A stretch of 64,000 nt of DNA from Amycolatopsis balhimycina FH 1894 (GCF_000384295.1 NZ_KB913037.1:3830649-3894648), one strand, 5' to 3'. Positions 46,374 through 56,436 are shown, numbered from the stretch's first letter. Notes: generated from the letters alone by a model not told the origin. Numbers and translations: made by a program.

Positions 46374-47852
46374 TCACCACTGCTGCTGCGGCGGCTGGCC
46401 CGGCTGGCCGAACCCCCCGCTCGGCGGCCCCTGCTGGCCCGGCGGCGGGCCCCAGCCCTGCGGCGGCTGCCCCGGCTGCTGCGGGTAGCCGTGCGGCGGC
46501 TGGCCCGGGTGGCCGAACCCGCCCGGCTGCTGCGGCGGCTGGCCCGGCTGCGGGAAACCACCGCTCGACGGCTGCGGGAACCCTCCGCTGGACGGGTTGG
46601 GGCCGCCCGGCTGGCCGTACCCCGGCGGCGGGCCGTACCCCGGCTGCGGCTGGCCGAAGCCCTGACCGGGCTGCCCCGGCTGGCCGAAGCCGCCCTGCTG
46701 CTGCGGGCCGCCGAAACCCTGCGGCGGACCACCGAAGCCTTGCTGCGGGCCGCCGAAGCCCTGCGGCCCGCCCGGCGCGGCGCCGCCACCACCGCCGCCG
46801 CCGCCGCCGAGGCCGACGAACGGCGCGGTCTGCGGGAGGATCCCCAGCAGGCCGATCGCCAGCACGAAGACGCCGGCGATGAGGTAGAGCGCCTGGCCGT
46901 TGCCGAACTTCAGGTCGATGCCCCGCGGGAGGTCGATGCTGAGCTCGATCATGATCAGGATCCCGGCGAGCAGCAGCACGAAGCCGCCGCCGGCCGCCAG
47001 GAACGACGCGATCTTGTTCTTCAGGAACGTGAACACCGCCGCGGCGAGGGTCGCGAGCGCCCCCACCAGGACGGCGATGTAGTAGATCGTCAGCAGCCCC
47101 GGGGAGATGTACCGCCCGGCGTCCTTCGCCGCCTGGATCTCCTGGTCGGTGGCCTTGCCGACCGCGTCGGTGTAGTCGCTGAAGTTCGAGTCGAACATGT
47201 CGGCGAAGAAGAACACGAGCGAGAGGAGGCCGAAAACCGCCAGCAGGCCGGCCGCGATGTAGCCGAACAGCTGCGCATTGCCGCCCGACGCCGGAGCGGC
47301 GCCGAAGGGCTGCTGGCCGCCGAAGCCCTGCTGCGGCGGGCCGCCGAACCCGGGACCGCCGAAACCCTGCTGCGGCTGCTGCCCGGGCTGTCCGAAGCCC
47401 GGCTGCTGCCCGTACCCGCCCTGCTGAGGAGGCTGCCCGTACCCGCCCTGCTGGCCGAAGCCACCCTGCTGCTGGCCGAACGCCGCGGCGGGGTTGTCGG
47501 CCGCGCTCGGCGGCGGGGTGTACGGGATCGCCGGCGGCTGCGAACCCGGCGGCACCAGCTGGGTGGACTCCGCGACGGGGCCGCCGACCGGGTGCACCAT
47601 CTGGGTCGCGTTCGCGTCGACCGGCTGGACCACCTGGGTGGCGCCCGCTCCGCCGTCACCCGGCTGGACGACCTGCGTCGGCTCCGGCGTCTCCCCGAAC
47701 GGGGAACCGCTCGGAGGCTGACCGGGCTGCACGACCTGGGTGGGTTCCGGGCTGCCGAACGGATCGTCCTGCTGCGGCTGGGGGCCACTCGGTGGGCCTT
47801 GAGGTGGCTGGCCGCCACCCCACGGCTGGTTCGGTGGCTGCGGTGCACTCAT
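46374..47852 (-). CDS. Pro/Gly/Gln-rich membrane protein (Pra / 34-kDa antigen-like)
   Basis: 492 residues. A disordered N-terminus of ~190 residues contains five TQxV-type units (PTQVVQPG twice, [24 protein letters not shown]) then Gly/Gln repeats. A four-span membrane core follows ([21 protein letters not shown] ... [18 protein letters not shown]). The C-terminal ~150 residues are again Gly/Pro/Gln-rich. Position between cbs and metB matches pra (Rv1078); the core looks like the DUF5336/34-kDa antigen family. Envelope protein, role unknown. Confidence 0.7.
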   Translation of the reverse strand: MSAPQPPNQPWGGGQPPQGPPSGPQPQQDDPFGSPEPTQVVQPGQPPSGSPFGETPEPTQVVQPGDGGAGATQVVQPVDANATQMVHPVGGPVAESTQLVPPGSQPPAIPYTPPPSAADNPAAAFGQQQGGFGQQGGYGQPPQQGGYGQQPGFGQPGQQPQQGFGGPGFGGPPQQGFGGQQPFGAAPASGGNAQLFGYIAAGLLAVFGLLSLVFFFADMFDSNFSDYTDAVGKATDQEIQAAKDAGRYISPGLLTIYYIAVLVGALATLAAAVFTFLKNKIASFLAAGGGFVLLLAGILIMIELSIDLPRGIDLKFGNGQALYLIAGVFVLAIGLLGILPQTAPFVGLGGGGGGGGGAAPGGPQGFGGPQQGFGGPPQGFGGPQQQGGFGQPGQPGQGFGQPQPGYGPPPGYGQPGGPNPSSGGFPQPSSGGFPQPGQPPQQPGGFGHPGQPPHGYPQQPGQPPQGWGPPPGQQGPPSGGFGQPGQPPQQQW

Positions 47853-47908
47853 GTGGGTCTTGAACCCCCTTGACGAGGACGCGAAAGTGTTCTAATTACG
47901 TCCACGCT

Positions 47909-47958
47909 ATCGGATCACCCGGCAGGGCGCTCGTAACGCCCCTGCCGGGTGATCCGAT
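47909..47958. terminator. 19-bp perfect hairpin after cbs
   Basis: Arms 47909-47927 and 47940-47958, 12-nt loop, 21 nt after the cbs stop and before the proline-rich gene. Confidence 0.75.
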
Positions 47959-47978
47959 ATGAGTCCTCTGGGGTTCGG

Positions 47979-49349
47979 TCAGCGACCGGCCAGGAATCCC
48001 AGGAGGTCGTGCCGCGTGACGACCCCGGCCGGCTTGCCGTCGACCAGTACGAGCGCGCCGTCGGCGCCTTCCAGGGCCTTCATCGCGGCACTCACCTGCT
48101 CGCTGCCGCCGATCGTCGGCAGCGGCGGGGACATGTGCCGCTCGAGCCGGTCGGCCAGCTGCGCCTTGCCGGTGAACAGCGCGTCGAGCAGGTCGCGCTC
48201 GTTGACCGCGCCGACGACCTCGGCGGCCATCACCGGCGGCTCCGCGCTGACCACGGGCATCTGGCTGACGTCGAACTCGGCCAGGATCGCGATGGCCTCG
48301 GCGACCGTCTCGTTCGGGTGCGAGTGCACCAGGGACGGCAGCGAACCGCTCTTCTTCGTGAGCACGTCGGCGACCGTCGCGCCCGAGGAGTCCGGCGGCA
48401 GGAAGCCGTAGGAGGACATCCAGGTGTCGTTGAACACCTTCGTCAGGTAGCCGCGGCCGCCGTCGGGCAGCAGCACGACCACGATGTCGTCCTCGGTGAG
48501 CCGCTCGGCGAGCTTCAGCGCGGCGGCGACGGCCATCCCGCAGGAGCCGCCGACCAGCAGGCCCTCCTCGAGCGCGAGCCGCCGCGTGGTGTCGAAGGAG
48601 TCGGCGTCGGAGACGGCGATGATCTCGTCGGCGACGTTCCGGTCGTAGGTGTCCGGCCAGAAGTCCTCGCCGACGCCTTCGACCAGGTACGGGCGCCCGC
48701 TGCCGCCGGAGTAGACCGAGCCCTCCGGGTCGGCGCCGACCACCCGCACGGCGCCGTCGCTGACCTCCTTGAGGTACTTGCCGGTGCCGGAGATCGTGCC
48801 GCCGGTGCCGACGCCCGCGACGAAGTGGGTGATCTTCCCGTCCGTCTGCTTCCACAGCTCGGGGCCGGTGGAGAGGTAGTGGCTCTCGGGGTTCTGCGGG
48901 TTGGCGTACTGGTTGGGCTTCCAGGCGCCGTCGATCTCGCGGACCAGCCGGTCGGAGACGTTGTAATAGGAGTCGGGGTGCTCGGGCGGTACCGCCGTCG
49001 GGCACACCACGACGCGGGCGCCGTACGCCTTGAGCACGTTGCGCTTGTCTTCGCTGACCTTGTCCGGGCAGACGAACACGCACTGGTAGCCCTTGCGCTG
49101 GGCGACCATGGCCAGGCCCACGCCGGTGTTGCCGGACGTCGGTTCCACGATCGTGCCGCCGGGACGCAGCTCGCCGGAGCGCTCCGCCGCTTCGATCATG
49201 CGCAGCGCGATCCGGTCCTTGACCGAGCCACCCGGGTTCAGGTACTCGACCTTGGCCAGCACGAGCGGCTTGAGCCCCTGGGTCAACGAGTTCAGCTTGA
49301 CCAGGGGGGTGTTGCCCACGAGGTCTGCGATGTGCTCTGCGTACTCCAC
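47979..49349 (-). CDS. cbs: cystathionine beta-synthase with CBS-domain pair
   Basis: 456 residues. Fold-type II PLP enzyme with lysine in NPGGSVKDRIA (near 43), EPTSGNTG loop and GVGTGGTISGTG; two CBS domains at ~340-456. Makes cystathionine from serine and homocysteine, feeding cysteine and mycothiol. GTG at 49349 aligns with the short N-terminus of mycobacterial Cbs; the TAGGCT 7 nt upstream suggests a leaderless mRNA. No heme-binding extension. Confidence 0.88.
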   Translation of the reverse strand: MEYAEHIADLVGNTPLVKLNSLTQGLKPLVLAKVEYLNPGGSVKDRIALRMIEAAERSGELRPGGTIVEPTSGNTGVGLAMVAQRKGYQCVFVCPDKVSEDKRNVLKAYGARVVVCPTAVPPEHPDSYYNVSDRLVREIDGAWKPNQYANPQNPESHYLSTGPELWKQTDGKITHFVAGVGTGGTISGTGKYLKEVSDGAVRVVGADPEGSVYSGGSGRPYLVEGVGEDFWPDTYDRNVADEIIAVSDADSFDTTRRLALEEGLLVGGSCGMAVAAALKLAERLTEDDIVVVLLPDGGRGYLTKVFNDTWMSSYGFLPPDSSGATVADVLTKKSGSLPSLVHSHPNETVAEAIAILAEFDVSQMPVVSAEPPVMAAEVVGAVNERDLLDALFTGKAQLADRLERHMSPPLPTIGGSEQVSAAMKALEGADGALVLVDGKPAGVVTRHDLLGFLAGR

Positions 49350-49356
49350 GGGCACC

Positions 49357-49362
49357 AGCCTA
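49357..49362 (-). promoter_or_regulatory. -10-like TAGGCT of cbs
   Basis: Seven nt before the GTG at 49349, no ribosome site. Confidence 0.45.
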
Positions 49363-49693
49363 AACGGCCCACCGGTGGCGTTGTCCACTCGTGGGTCGCC
49401 CGGGTTCCGGGCGGTCGTCCGGGTGCGCGCCGGGAGTGACGGGTCGCGAGCGCGGGGTCGGGCCGCCCGGCGAAGACCGGAGGCGGCCACCAAGCCGCGC
49501 GTCTACGCCGATACCGGCCCGAGGGCCGCCGCACGCTGAGCCGTCATCCCGTCCCGGAGCTCCCACCCGGTGCCGGACACCGTGCGACAACCCATCCGCG
49601 GAACTGTGGACAGCCAGTAGGCGGCCCAGCTGATAATCATCGCCACTTCACCTCCCGTGTCGTGGCACGACGGCTTTCTCTTGCTGGACGATC
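49363..49693. other. gene-free stretch upstream of cbs
   Basis: About 330 bp between the cbs promoter and the pentapeptide gene. Frames present are Arg/Pro-rich shadows. I see no strong hairpin or palindrome. Confidence 0.4.
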
Positions 49694-50638
49694 CTATCGG
49701 CCCGCCGGTTGCCCCGGTTCATCCTTTCGTGCCAATCGCACGCGGTCCGGCCGGTCGGCGATCGGCCGTTCTTCCCAGCCCGGCGGCCAGGTCCGGGGAA
49801 ATCCCGGCACCGCTTCGGCGCCGGCGAGCCGGGCGGCGGACTTCGTCCCGAAATCGGCCGGACCAGCGAAAACGGCGTCGTTGAAGGATTCGCACCCGCC
49901 GATGAAAATCGTTCCGCGGAAATCGGCGCGATCCTGGAAGTGCGCCTTGTTGAAATCGGCCTTGGTACGGAATTCGGTGCCGCGGAACGCCGCCAGTCCG
50001 GAGAACCGCGTCCCGTAGCAGGTGATCGACCGGATCGAGCAGTGGGTGAGGGTGAACGCCACGAGCGTCGCGCCGGAGAAGTCGAGGTCGATGTCCGGCC
50101 AGAAGCCGTCGTTCGGGTTCCCGGCGGGCCCGGGACGCAGGTGCAGCAGCAGGATGCGCTGGGCGGTCTTGCGGACCTGCAGCTCCTCGAGGTTCTCCTC
50201 GCGGTTCTCGAACGGCATCCGCAGGTAGGCGCAGAGGACGTTGACGATCGTCTGCCGGTGCTCTTCGTACCCGCCGGCGAGCCGTTCGAGGGCGTACAGG
50301 CCGGCGAGGCGGACGGGCGCCTTGTCGCTGCCGAGCTGGTCGGCGGCCTTGCCGTAGATCTCGGTGACCCGGCGCTCGGTGGCGTCGTGGTCCTTCTGCA
50401 CGAGGTCCAGCTCGGCCGAGCGCTGCCGCCGCGCCGCGAGCAGCAGGGCGGCGGCGCCCCCGGTGCCGACGACGATGTTGGCGGCGGTCTTCAGCGCGTC
50501 CAGCCGGGCGGCGTCCTCCGGCCGGCCGCCACCGAGGAGCGTCAGCAACGCGGTGGCGGCCACGGCGGCGATCACCAGCAACCCGGCTCCCCACAGGAGG
50601 ATCGTCCTGGTCCGCAGCACGCCGTTTTCGGTCCCCAC
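49694..50638 (-). CDS. membrane-anchored pentapeptide-repeat protein
   Basis: 314 residues, GTG start. Two N-terminal hydrophobic segments (TILLWGAGLLVIAAVAATALLT; IVVGTGGAAALLLAA), a charged helix (ATERRVTEIYGKAADQLGSDKAPVRLAGLYALERLA), then a short pentapeptide region with A/F-x-x-x-x rhythm (DLDFSGATLVAFTLTHCSI, ADFNKAHFQDRADFRGTIF). The same architecture is common in actinobacteria; function unknown. Confidence 0.78.
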   Translation of the reverse strand: MGTENGVLRTRTILLWGAGLLVIAAVAATALLTLLGGGRPEDAARLDALKTAANIVVGTGGAAALLLAARRQRSAELDLVQKDHDATERRVTEIYGKAADQLGSDKAPVRLAGLYALERLAGGYEEHRQTIVNVLCAYLRMPFENREENLEELQVRKTAQRILLLHLRPGPAGNPNDGFWPDIDLDFSGATLVAFTLTHCSIRSITCYGTRFSGLAAFRGTEFRTKADFNKAHFQDRADFRGTIFIGGCESFNDAVFAGPADFGTKSAARLAGAEAVPGFPRTWPPGWEERPIADRPDRVRLARKDEPGQPAGR

Positions 50639-50756
50639 CCGGCTGATCCTGCCAGCCGCCGGACAACCTCACACCGGCTTCGGCTTTCTCCCGGGCGTCG
50701 TACCCGGCAGTATGGTGAGCAACTGCTTAGCTCGCGATACGAGGATGTGTCACGCC

Positions 50757-51977
50757 ATGCCCGAAGCCGTCATCGTCTCCACCGCGCGCTCCCCGATCGG
50801 GCGCGCCAACAAGGGCTCGCTGGTCAGCATGCGGCCCGACGACCTGACCGTGCAGATGGTCCAGGCGGCGCTGGCCAAGGTGCCGCAGCTGGACCCCGCC
50901 GACATCGACGACCTGATGCTGGGCTGCGGCCTCCCCGGCGGCGAGTCCGGGTTCAACATGGGCCGCGCGGTCGCCGTCGAACTGGGCTACGACCACCTGC
51001 CCGGCTGCACCATCACCCGGTACTGCTCGTCCAGCTTGCAGACCACCCGGATGGCGTTCCACGCGATCAAGGCCGGCGAGGGCGACGTCTTCATCTCGGC
51101 CGGCGTCGAGACCGTCTCGCGGTTCGGCAAGGGCAGCTCGGACTCCTGGCCCGACACGCACAACCCGCTGTTCGCCGACGCCGAGGCGCGCACCAAGGCG
51201 ACCGCCGAGTCCGGCACCGGCACCTGGACCGACCCGCGCACCGAGGGCAACGTCCCGGACGTCTACATCGCGATGGGCCAGACCGCGGAGAACCTGGCGC
51301 GGCAGAAGGGCGTCACGCGCGAGGAGATGGACGAGTTCGGCGTCCGCTCGCAGAACCTGGCCGAGAAGGCCATCGCGGACGGCTTCTGGGCCAAGGACAT
51401 CACCCCGGTGACGCTGCCGGACGGCACGGTCGTCTCGAAGGACGACGGCCCGCGCGCCGGCGTCACCGTCGAGGGCGTCTCCGGGCTCAAGCCGGTGTTC
51501 CGCCCGGACGGCCGGGTCACGGCGGGCAACTGCTGCGCGCTCAACGACGGCGCGGCGGCGCTGGTCGTCATGTCCGACACGAAGGCGCGTGAGCTGGGCC
51601 TGACGCCGCTGGCGCGGATCGTCTCCACCGGCGTCACCGGGCTTTCGCCGGAGATCATGGGCTACGGCCCGGTCGAGGCGTCCAAGCAGGCGCTCTCGCG
51701 CGCTGGGCTGTCGATCGGCGACATCGACCTGGTCGAGATCAACGAGGCGTTCGCGGCGCAGGTCATCCCGTCCTACCGGGACCTGGGCATCGACCTGGAC
51801 CGGCTGAACGTCAACGGCGGCGCGATCGCGGTCGGCCACCCGTTCGGCATGACCGGCGCCCGGATCACCTCGACGCTGATCAACTCGCTGCAGCACCACG
51901 ACAAGCAGTTCGGCCTCGAGACGATGTGCGTCGGCGGCGGCCAGGGCATGGCGCTGATCCTGGAACGCCTTTCCTGA
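50757..51977 (+). CDS. acetyl-CoA C-acyltransferase (thiolase, FadA-type)
   Basis: 406 residues. Nucleophile Cys90 (RYCSSSLQ), His361 ([11 protein letters not shown]) and Cys391 (CVGGGQGMA) complete the thiolase triad. Cleaves 3-ketoacyl-CoA in beta-oxidation; by position it corresponds to FadA3 (Rv1074c). ATG 50757 with GAGGA upstream; an ATG four codons earlier abuts that site. Ends in a 17-bp hairpin. Confidence 0.87.
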   Translation: MPEAVIVSTARSPIGRANKGSLVSMRPDDLTVQMVQAALAKVPQLDPADIDDLMLGCGLPGGESGFNMGRAVAVELGYDHLPGCTITRYCSSSLQTTRMAFHAIKAGEGDVFISAGVETVSRFGKGSSDSWPDTHNPLFADAEARTKATAESGTGTWTDPRTEGNVPDVYIAMGQTAENLARQKGVTREEMDEFGVRSQNLAEKAIADGFWAKDITPVTLPDGTVVSKDDGPRAGVTVEGVSGLKPVFRPDGRVTAGNCCALNDGAAALVVMSDTKARELGLTPLARIVSTGVTGLSPEIMGYGPVEASKQALSRAGLSIGDIDLVEINEAFAAQVIPSYRDLGIDLDRLNVNGGAIAVGHPFGMTGARITSTLINSLQHHDKQFGLETMCVGGGQGMALILERLS

Positions 51978-51985
51978 CCCCGGAA

Positions 51986-52024
51986 ACGACGAAGGCCACC
52001 GCAGCACGCGGTGGCCTTCGTCGT
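51986..52024. terminator. 17-bp perfect hairpin between convergent genes
   Basis: Arms 51986-52002 and 52008-52024, 5-nt loop, between the thiolase and LppU-like genes. Confidence 0.8.
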
Positions 52025-52034
52025 GGTGGTGCGG

Positions 52035-52847
52035 TTACCGTTCGTTCGTCTTGACGCACATCGTCGTCGCCGGCTCGGGGTAGACCGCGACGCGCGTGGC
52101 GTCGGTGCCCTCGCAGACGTTCTTGTCCGCCTGGCCGGTGACGACCTTGACCAGCTCGCCGTCCTTGCTGGGGTCGGTGCACGGGACCTTCACGTAGCCC
52201 TTGGTCGTGGACGTGAAGTTCGCCAGGCAGTCGCCCTGCTTCGCGTTGATCATCAGGCACAGCTTGTAGGAGGAGCTGCGACGCCCGCTGACCGAGTAGG
52301 TGTCGTAGCCCGCGTCGGGACCACCGGGGCAGTCCTCGGAGGAGCTGTCCAGCTTCTTCGCGATCTTGACGTTGGCCTTCGGGTCGTTGCAGTCGGCCTT
52401 CGCCGGGTCGTCGCCGCCCCGGGTGAACTCGGTGATCGTCAGGCAGTCACCGGCGTTGGAGGTGGCAGGCGACTGGAGGATGTTCACGGCCACGAAGATG
52501 CCGCCCGCGATCACCACGACGATCGCGATCGCGCCGCCGATCAGCCGGGCCTTCGACTTCTTCGGCGGAGCCGGCGGCGCGGGCGGGAAGCCCGGCTGGC
52601 CGGGAGCGAACCCCTGACCGGGTGGGAACTGCCCCGGCGGCGGACCGTACGGTCCAGGCTGTCCGGGCTGGCCCTGCGGCGGCTGGCCGTAGGCACCCGG
52701 CTGGCCGTACGGCTGCTGCGGCTGACCATACGGCTGCTGCGGCTGGCCGTACGGCTGCTGCGGCGGCTGACCGCCCGGCGGCGGACCGTAGGGATCGGGC
52801 TGACCCACCGGCTGCTGGCCCCCGGGGGCCGGAGGGGGAACGCTCAC
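52035..52847 (-). CDS. LppU/SCO3897-like Pro-rich single-pass membrane protein
   Basis: 270 residues from GTG 52847 (GAGG upstream). The N-terminal ~105 are QPYGQP/PPG repeats, then [10 protein letters not shown] and one membrane span ([19 protein letters not shown]). The extracellular domain has six cysteines (GDCLTI, KADCNDP, EDCPGG, YKLCLM, GDCLANF, KVPCTDP), matching the LppU/SCO3897 family; likely disulfide-bonded at the cell surface. Role unknown. Confidence 0.75.
   Translation of the reverse strand: MSVPPPAPGGQQPVGQPDPYGPPPGGQPPQQPYGQPQQPYGQPQQPYGQPGAYGQPPQGQPGQPGPYGPPPGQFPPGQGFAPGQPGFPPAPPAPPKKSKARLIGGAIAIVVVIAGGIFVAVNILQSPATSNAGDCLTITEFTRGGDDPAKADCNDPKANVKIAKKLDSSSEDCPGGPDAGYDTYSVSGRRSSSYKLCLMINAKQGDCLANFTSTTKGYVKVPCTDPSKDGELVKVVTGQADKNVCEGTDATRVAVYPEPATTMCVKTNER
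52699..52761. repeat. three 21-bp tandem repeats
   Basis: Units at 52699, 52720 and 52741 (first and third identical) encode the QPYGQPQ repeats of the LppU-like protein. Confidence 0.8.
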
Positions 52848-52951
52848 TGTGAACCTCACACATGTGAAATAAGAAACCGACCGGCACATCCAACACGCAG
52901 GGTGAGCGCGGTCCGCGGCGGGGTCGGCAAATGCACGAATTACCCACAGAA

Positions 52952-52980
52952 AAGGCGCCCCGCCGGTTACGGAGCGCCTT
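52952..52980 (-). terminator. intrinsic terminator of the Bax-inhibitor gene
   Basis: On the minus strand AAGGCGC-(T)CCG...CGG(G)-GCGCCTT followed by TTTCTG; 23 nt after the stop. Confidence 0.75.
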
Positions 52981-53002
52981 CACTGCGGAACTGTGAGCCA
53001 GG

Positions 53003-53836
53003 TCAGTCGCGTAGGTACGAGAGCAGCCGCAGGATCTCCAGGTACAGCCAGACCAGCGTCGTCATCAGGCCGAACGCGGTGTACCAGGCCCACTTCGACG
53101 GCATGCCCTCGCGGATCATCCGATCGGCCTGGTCGAAGTCGAGCAGGAAGCTGAACGCCGCGATGCCGATGCAGAGAATGCTGAAGGCGATCGCGAGCGG
53201 ACTGCCGTCGCGCAGCGGGTTGAAGCCGAAGGCGAACGAGCTGATCAGGTTGAACAGCATCAGGATCGCGACGCCGACGACGGCGCCGACGATCCACTTG
53301 GTCAGCTTGGGCGTGACCTTGACCGCGCCGGTCTTGTAGACCACCAGCATGCCGATGAAGACACCCACGGTGCCGATGATCGCCTGCAGCGCGATACCGG
53401 GGTAGATCACCTCGAACACGCCGCTCAGCGCACCGAGGAACAGGCCTTCGGCGGCCGAGTACGTCAGCGTCAGCGCGCCGCTGGGCTTCTGGCGGAAGAT
53501 GATCACCAGCGAGATGACGAGCCCGACGATCAGGCCGCCGAGCATCGCGCCGATGAGCGCGCCGGACAGCCGGCCGGTCTCGGCCAGCTGGGCCTGCGCC
53601 CAGATCGCCGTGATCACCCCGAACAGCAGCGCGGTGCCGAGCGACAGCCCCGTCTTGACGACGACGTCGTCGACGGTCATCGGGCGATCGCCCTCGCCGG
53701 AGGCGGCCCGGCCGGGGCCGTACCCGGGCACACCGCCCTGAGGTTGGTTGAAGCCCACCGGGGGCCCGTACTGCCCATAGGTCTGGGTTCCGCCGCCGGG
53801 CAGGTTGCGGAACGCCGGGTTGCTACTGGAACGCAC
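53003..53836 (-). CDS. Bax inhibitor-1 / YccA family membrane protein
   Basis: 277 residues, GTG start with AGGAGG at ideal spacing. A ~50-residue Gly/Pro-rich N-terminus precedes seven membrane spans; the C-terminal FSFLLDFDQADRMIREGMP is the family's signature. BI-1 proteins form pH-sensitive calcium leaks; bacterial YccA modulates FtsH. The actinobacterial role is not known. A perfect palindrome sits about 77 nt upstream. Confidence 0.85.
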   Translation of the reverse strand: MRSSSNPAFRNLPGGGTQTYGQYGPPVGFNQPQGGVPGYGPGRAASGEGDRPMTVDDVVVKTGLSLGTALLFGVITAIWAQAQLAETGRLSGALIGAMLGGLIVGLVISLVIIFRQKPSGALTLTYSAAEGLFLGALSGVFEVIYPGIALQAIIGTVGVFIGMLVVYKTGAVKVTPKLTKWIVGAVVGVAILMLFNLISSFAFGFNPLRDGSPLAIAFSILCIGIAAFSFLLDFDQADRMIREGMPSKWAWYTAFGLMTTLVWLYLEILRLLSYLRD

Positions 53837-54152
53837 CTGATCCTCCTGGATCTGCTGCTTCGTGGATCATCGCTGCATCGGGTTCAACGACCGCCGGGGA
53901 CGTGCGGTTCCCGTCGAGTAAAGACAACTTTACTCGACAGCGGTCGTCCGTCTCAGCCGACACAGTAAGCGACAGGCGGCACGACCGTTCGGCGACAGCC
54001 ACCCGAAGAGCGGTACACAGTTTTTCCTCTTGGCGCAACGCTCACTTCGCGTGCTCGGATCTTCACCGAATGCGCGTCGGGGATTTGATCAGTCGTGTGA
54101 CCTGCAGAGACGCGTGGGCGCTGCCGCGCGTCGAACGAAGGAGCATTGACAC
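53837..54152. other. gene-free region between divergent BI-1 and adhesin genes
   Basis: 316 bp. Contains the 26-bp palindrome at 53913 and, before the adhesin ATG, GAAGGAGC. No gene seen. Confidence 0.5.
53913..53938. promoter_or_regulatory. GTCGAGTAAAG palindrome
   Basis: Perfect 11-bp arms (53913-53923, 53928-53938) around ACAA, markedly A/T-richer than its surroundings, upstream of the BI-1 gene. Operator or 5' hairpin. Confidence 0.5.
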
Positions 54153-55613
54153 ATGGGGTGGTCACCACGCCCGCGCGCGGGTGTTCGCGCGCTCACCGGA
54201 CTCCTCGCCGCCGCTCTGCTCGGCACGCTTTCCATGACGGCTGGAGCGCCCGCTGCCTCGGCGGCGAGCCAAGAAGGCATCGGGCACGACGTCGGGGGCC
54301 AGGACGGCTTCGGCACGGTCTGGCTGGGGTCGTACGTCGTCGGCGGGCAGCAGGTGTTCTGCGTGAGCTTCCTGCTGAAGGCGCCGAACACCGATGAGCA
54401 GTACAAGCCCGGCGACGAGTTGCTGACGAAGTGGGGCACGAAGCTGCCCGCCGACCAAGCCGCGAACATCTCCTACCTGCTGCTGCGCTACGGCGACACC
54501 AAGAACCCGGACGAGGCGACCGCGCTCGCGCACCTGCTGCACTCGTGGACCGCGGCGCCCCGCACCCCGGACGACCTCGAGCCGACCCTGCCCAAGGACA
54601 AGATCGCCTACGACGCGCCGGCGCACCTCAAGTACATGCGCGACCACGACATGCAGGCCGCGGCCGACGCCGTCGAGCGGCTGAAGACGGACGCCGAAAC
54701 CAACCGCGGGCCGTGGACCGCTTCGGTCACCACGCCGAAGGGCGCCCAGCACCTCGGCGAAGCGGCCGAGTGGACCGCCACCGTGAAGAACGCCCACGGC
54801 AAGGGCGTCCCGGGCGTCGCGGTGAAACTGACGGCGACCGCCGCCGCCCTCGACGGTGAGAAGGCGGACAGCGCCGCGGGCAACGCGAGCCCGCAGGCCG
54901 CCGCGAAGGAGGTCACGCTGAAGACCGGCGCCGACGGCACCGTGAAGGTGAAGCTGACTCCGACCGGCGACCAGCCGAAGCTGGTGGCCTCGCTGTCCGC
55001 GCCGGCCGACCGGCCCTATGTCCGGCTGCCGATCGACACCACCGTGCAGCGCGTGGTCTCCACCGGCGGGGAGAAGGAACTGACCGCCCGTGGCGTCGTC
55101 AACGTCGCGAAGCCCGGCAAGGTCCAGGTGACCAAGACGGACGCGAACACGGGCAAGGGCGTCGGCGGCGCCGTCCTGCGGATCACCGGCAAGGACAAGA
55201 CGTCCGCGGCGCTCGGCCAGGACGGCAAGCCGCTCACCGGGGCCGACGGCAAGCCCGCCGTCGTCACCACCGACGGCAAGACCGGGGGCGTGACGGTCGA
55301 AAACCTCCGCGCCCCGCAGGAGATCTGCGTCGTCGAGGCAAGCCCGCCGCCGGGTTACACGAACGCCTACGACCCGCAGAGCCCGCCGTCGGCGTGCGGC
55401 ACCGTGAAGCCGGGCGAGACGCTCGCCCTGACCGTGACGAACAAGCCGAACGAGGTCCCGCGCGCGATCCCCGCCGGCGACCAGCCGGTGGCACGGGCGC
55501 AGGGGGTTGTCGAGACGAGCTACTCCGTGCCGGGCCTGGCCGGGCTCGGCCTGCTCGTGCTGCTGGCGGCCGGGCTGATCGGCTTCGCCGCACGGCGGGC
55601 GTCCCGGCGGTAA
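54153..55613 (+). CDS. SpaA/MSCRAMM-type surface protein
   Basis: 486 residues. Signal peptide to ASAAS (~40), then a Cys-containing domain (FGTVWLGSYVVGGQQVFCVSF) like thioester/pilin-tip domains, an Ig-like region (EWTATVKNAHGKGVPGVAVK), a SpaA/collagen-B-like repeat (GKVQVTKTDANTGKGVGGAV) and a C-terminal span with RRASRR. A Pro-x-Gly sequence precedes the span but no LPxTG is seen. The next gene is a sortase. Probably a wall- or membrane-attached adhesin. Confidence 0.78.
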   Translation: MGWSPRPRAGVRALTGLLAAALLGTLSMTAGAPAASAASQEGIGHDVGGQDGFGTVWLGSYVVGGQQVFCVSFLLKAPNTDEQYKPGDELLTKWGTKLPADQAANISYLLLRYGDTKNPDEATALAHLLHSWTAAPRTPDDLEPTLPKDKIAYDAPAHLKYMRDHDMQAAADAVERLKTDAETNRGPWTASVTTPKGAQHLGEAAEWTATVKNAHGKGVPGVAVKLTATAAALDGEKADSAAGNASPQAAAKEVTLKTGADGTVKVKLTPTGDQPKLVASLSAPADRPYVRLPIDTTVQRVVSTGGEKELTARGVVNVAKPGKVQVTKTDANTGKGVGGAVLRITGKDKTSAALGQDGKPLTGADGKPAVVTTDGKTGGVTVENLRAPQEICVVEASPPPGYTNAYDPQSPPSACGTVKPGETLALTVTNKPNEVPRAIPAGDQPVARAQGVVETSYSVPGLAGLGLLVLLAAGLIGFAARRASRR

Positions 55614-55617
55614 CGGC

Positions 55618-56436
55618 GTGGCGAACCACGGCGACGACTGGCAGGGCGAGGACTGGTTCGTCGACGAATGGCACCGGGGCATCGGCTGGGCGGCCGTCGA
55701 AGACGAGCCGCCCGGCGGCCATCGGGAGCCACCCGCCCGCAAGCCCGGCCGGGGCCGGCTGCTCGCCGGCTTCGCCCTCGGCGCGGCGGCGGTACTCGCG
55801 GTGCAGTTCGGCCCCACCGTGCTCACCGCGCCGCCGGTGGCCGTCGTGACCGGCACGGCGCTGCCCGCCGCCGGTGCCGCCGGAGCCGCGGCCCCGGTGC
55901 CGTCGCCATCCCCGACGGCCACCGCTTCCGCGCCTGGAGCCGCTCCCGCCGCCCAGACGCCGTCGTCAGCGGCGGCCGCGCCGGCGACCCCGCCGCCGCA
56001 GCGGCCCGGCACCGTCCGGCTGCCCGCCGGCGGGACGGCGACGCTGGTGCGCAAGGACCTCGGCCCGGGTGGCGAGCTGCCGGTGCCCACCGACCTCGGC
56101 CAGGCGACGTGGTGGGGCGCGTCACTCGACGCGGCGGGCGGGGCGAGCGTGTTCGCCGGCCACGTGAACTGGCGGGGCGCGACCGGGCCGTTCGCCGAGC
56201 TGTGGGACGCCAGGATCGGCACCGAAGTGACCATTGTGGACAGTGCGGGAAAGACGTGGCGGTACCGGATATCGCAGCTGGTCACGGTGCACAAGAGCGA
56301 CTTGCCTGCCCGCGCCGACTACCTGTTCGGCCCGTCCGGCCCGCACCGCGTGGTGCTGGTGACGTGCGGCGGCCGCTGGGTCGGCGGATCGGACGGCTAC
56401 GAGGAGAACCGCGTCGTCATCGCGGACCCGACCTAA
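55618..56436 (+). CDS. class F sortase
   Basis: 272 residues, GTG start 5 nt after the adhesin stop. Cytosolic N-terminus, one membrane span (LLAGFALGAAAVLAVQFGPTVL), Ala/Pro/Thr-rich stalk, then the sortase barrel with His182 (FAGHVNW), Cys250 (VLVTCGG) and Arg265 (EENRVVIA). Class F enzymes cleave LPxTG-like signals and are typical of Actinobacteria. Co-transcription suggests the adhesin is its substrate, although that protein lacks a canonical motif. Confidence 0.85.
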   Translation: MANHGDDWQGEDWFVDEWHRGIGWAAVEDEPPGGHREPPARKPGRGRLLAGFALGAAAVLAVQFGPTVLTAPPVAVVTGTALPAAGAAGAAAPVPSPSPTATASAPGAAPAAQTPSSAAAAPATPPPQRPGTVRLPAGGTATLVRKDLGPGGELPVPTDLGQATWWGASLDAAGGASVFAGHVNWRGATGPFAELWDARIGTEVTIVDSAGKTWRYRISQLVTVHKSDLPARADYLFGPSGPHRVVLVTCGGRWVGGSDGYEENRVVIADPT

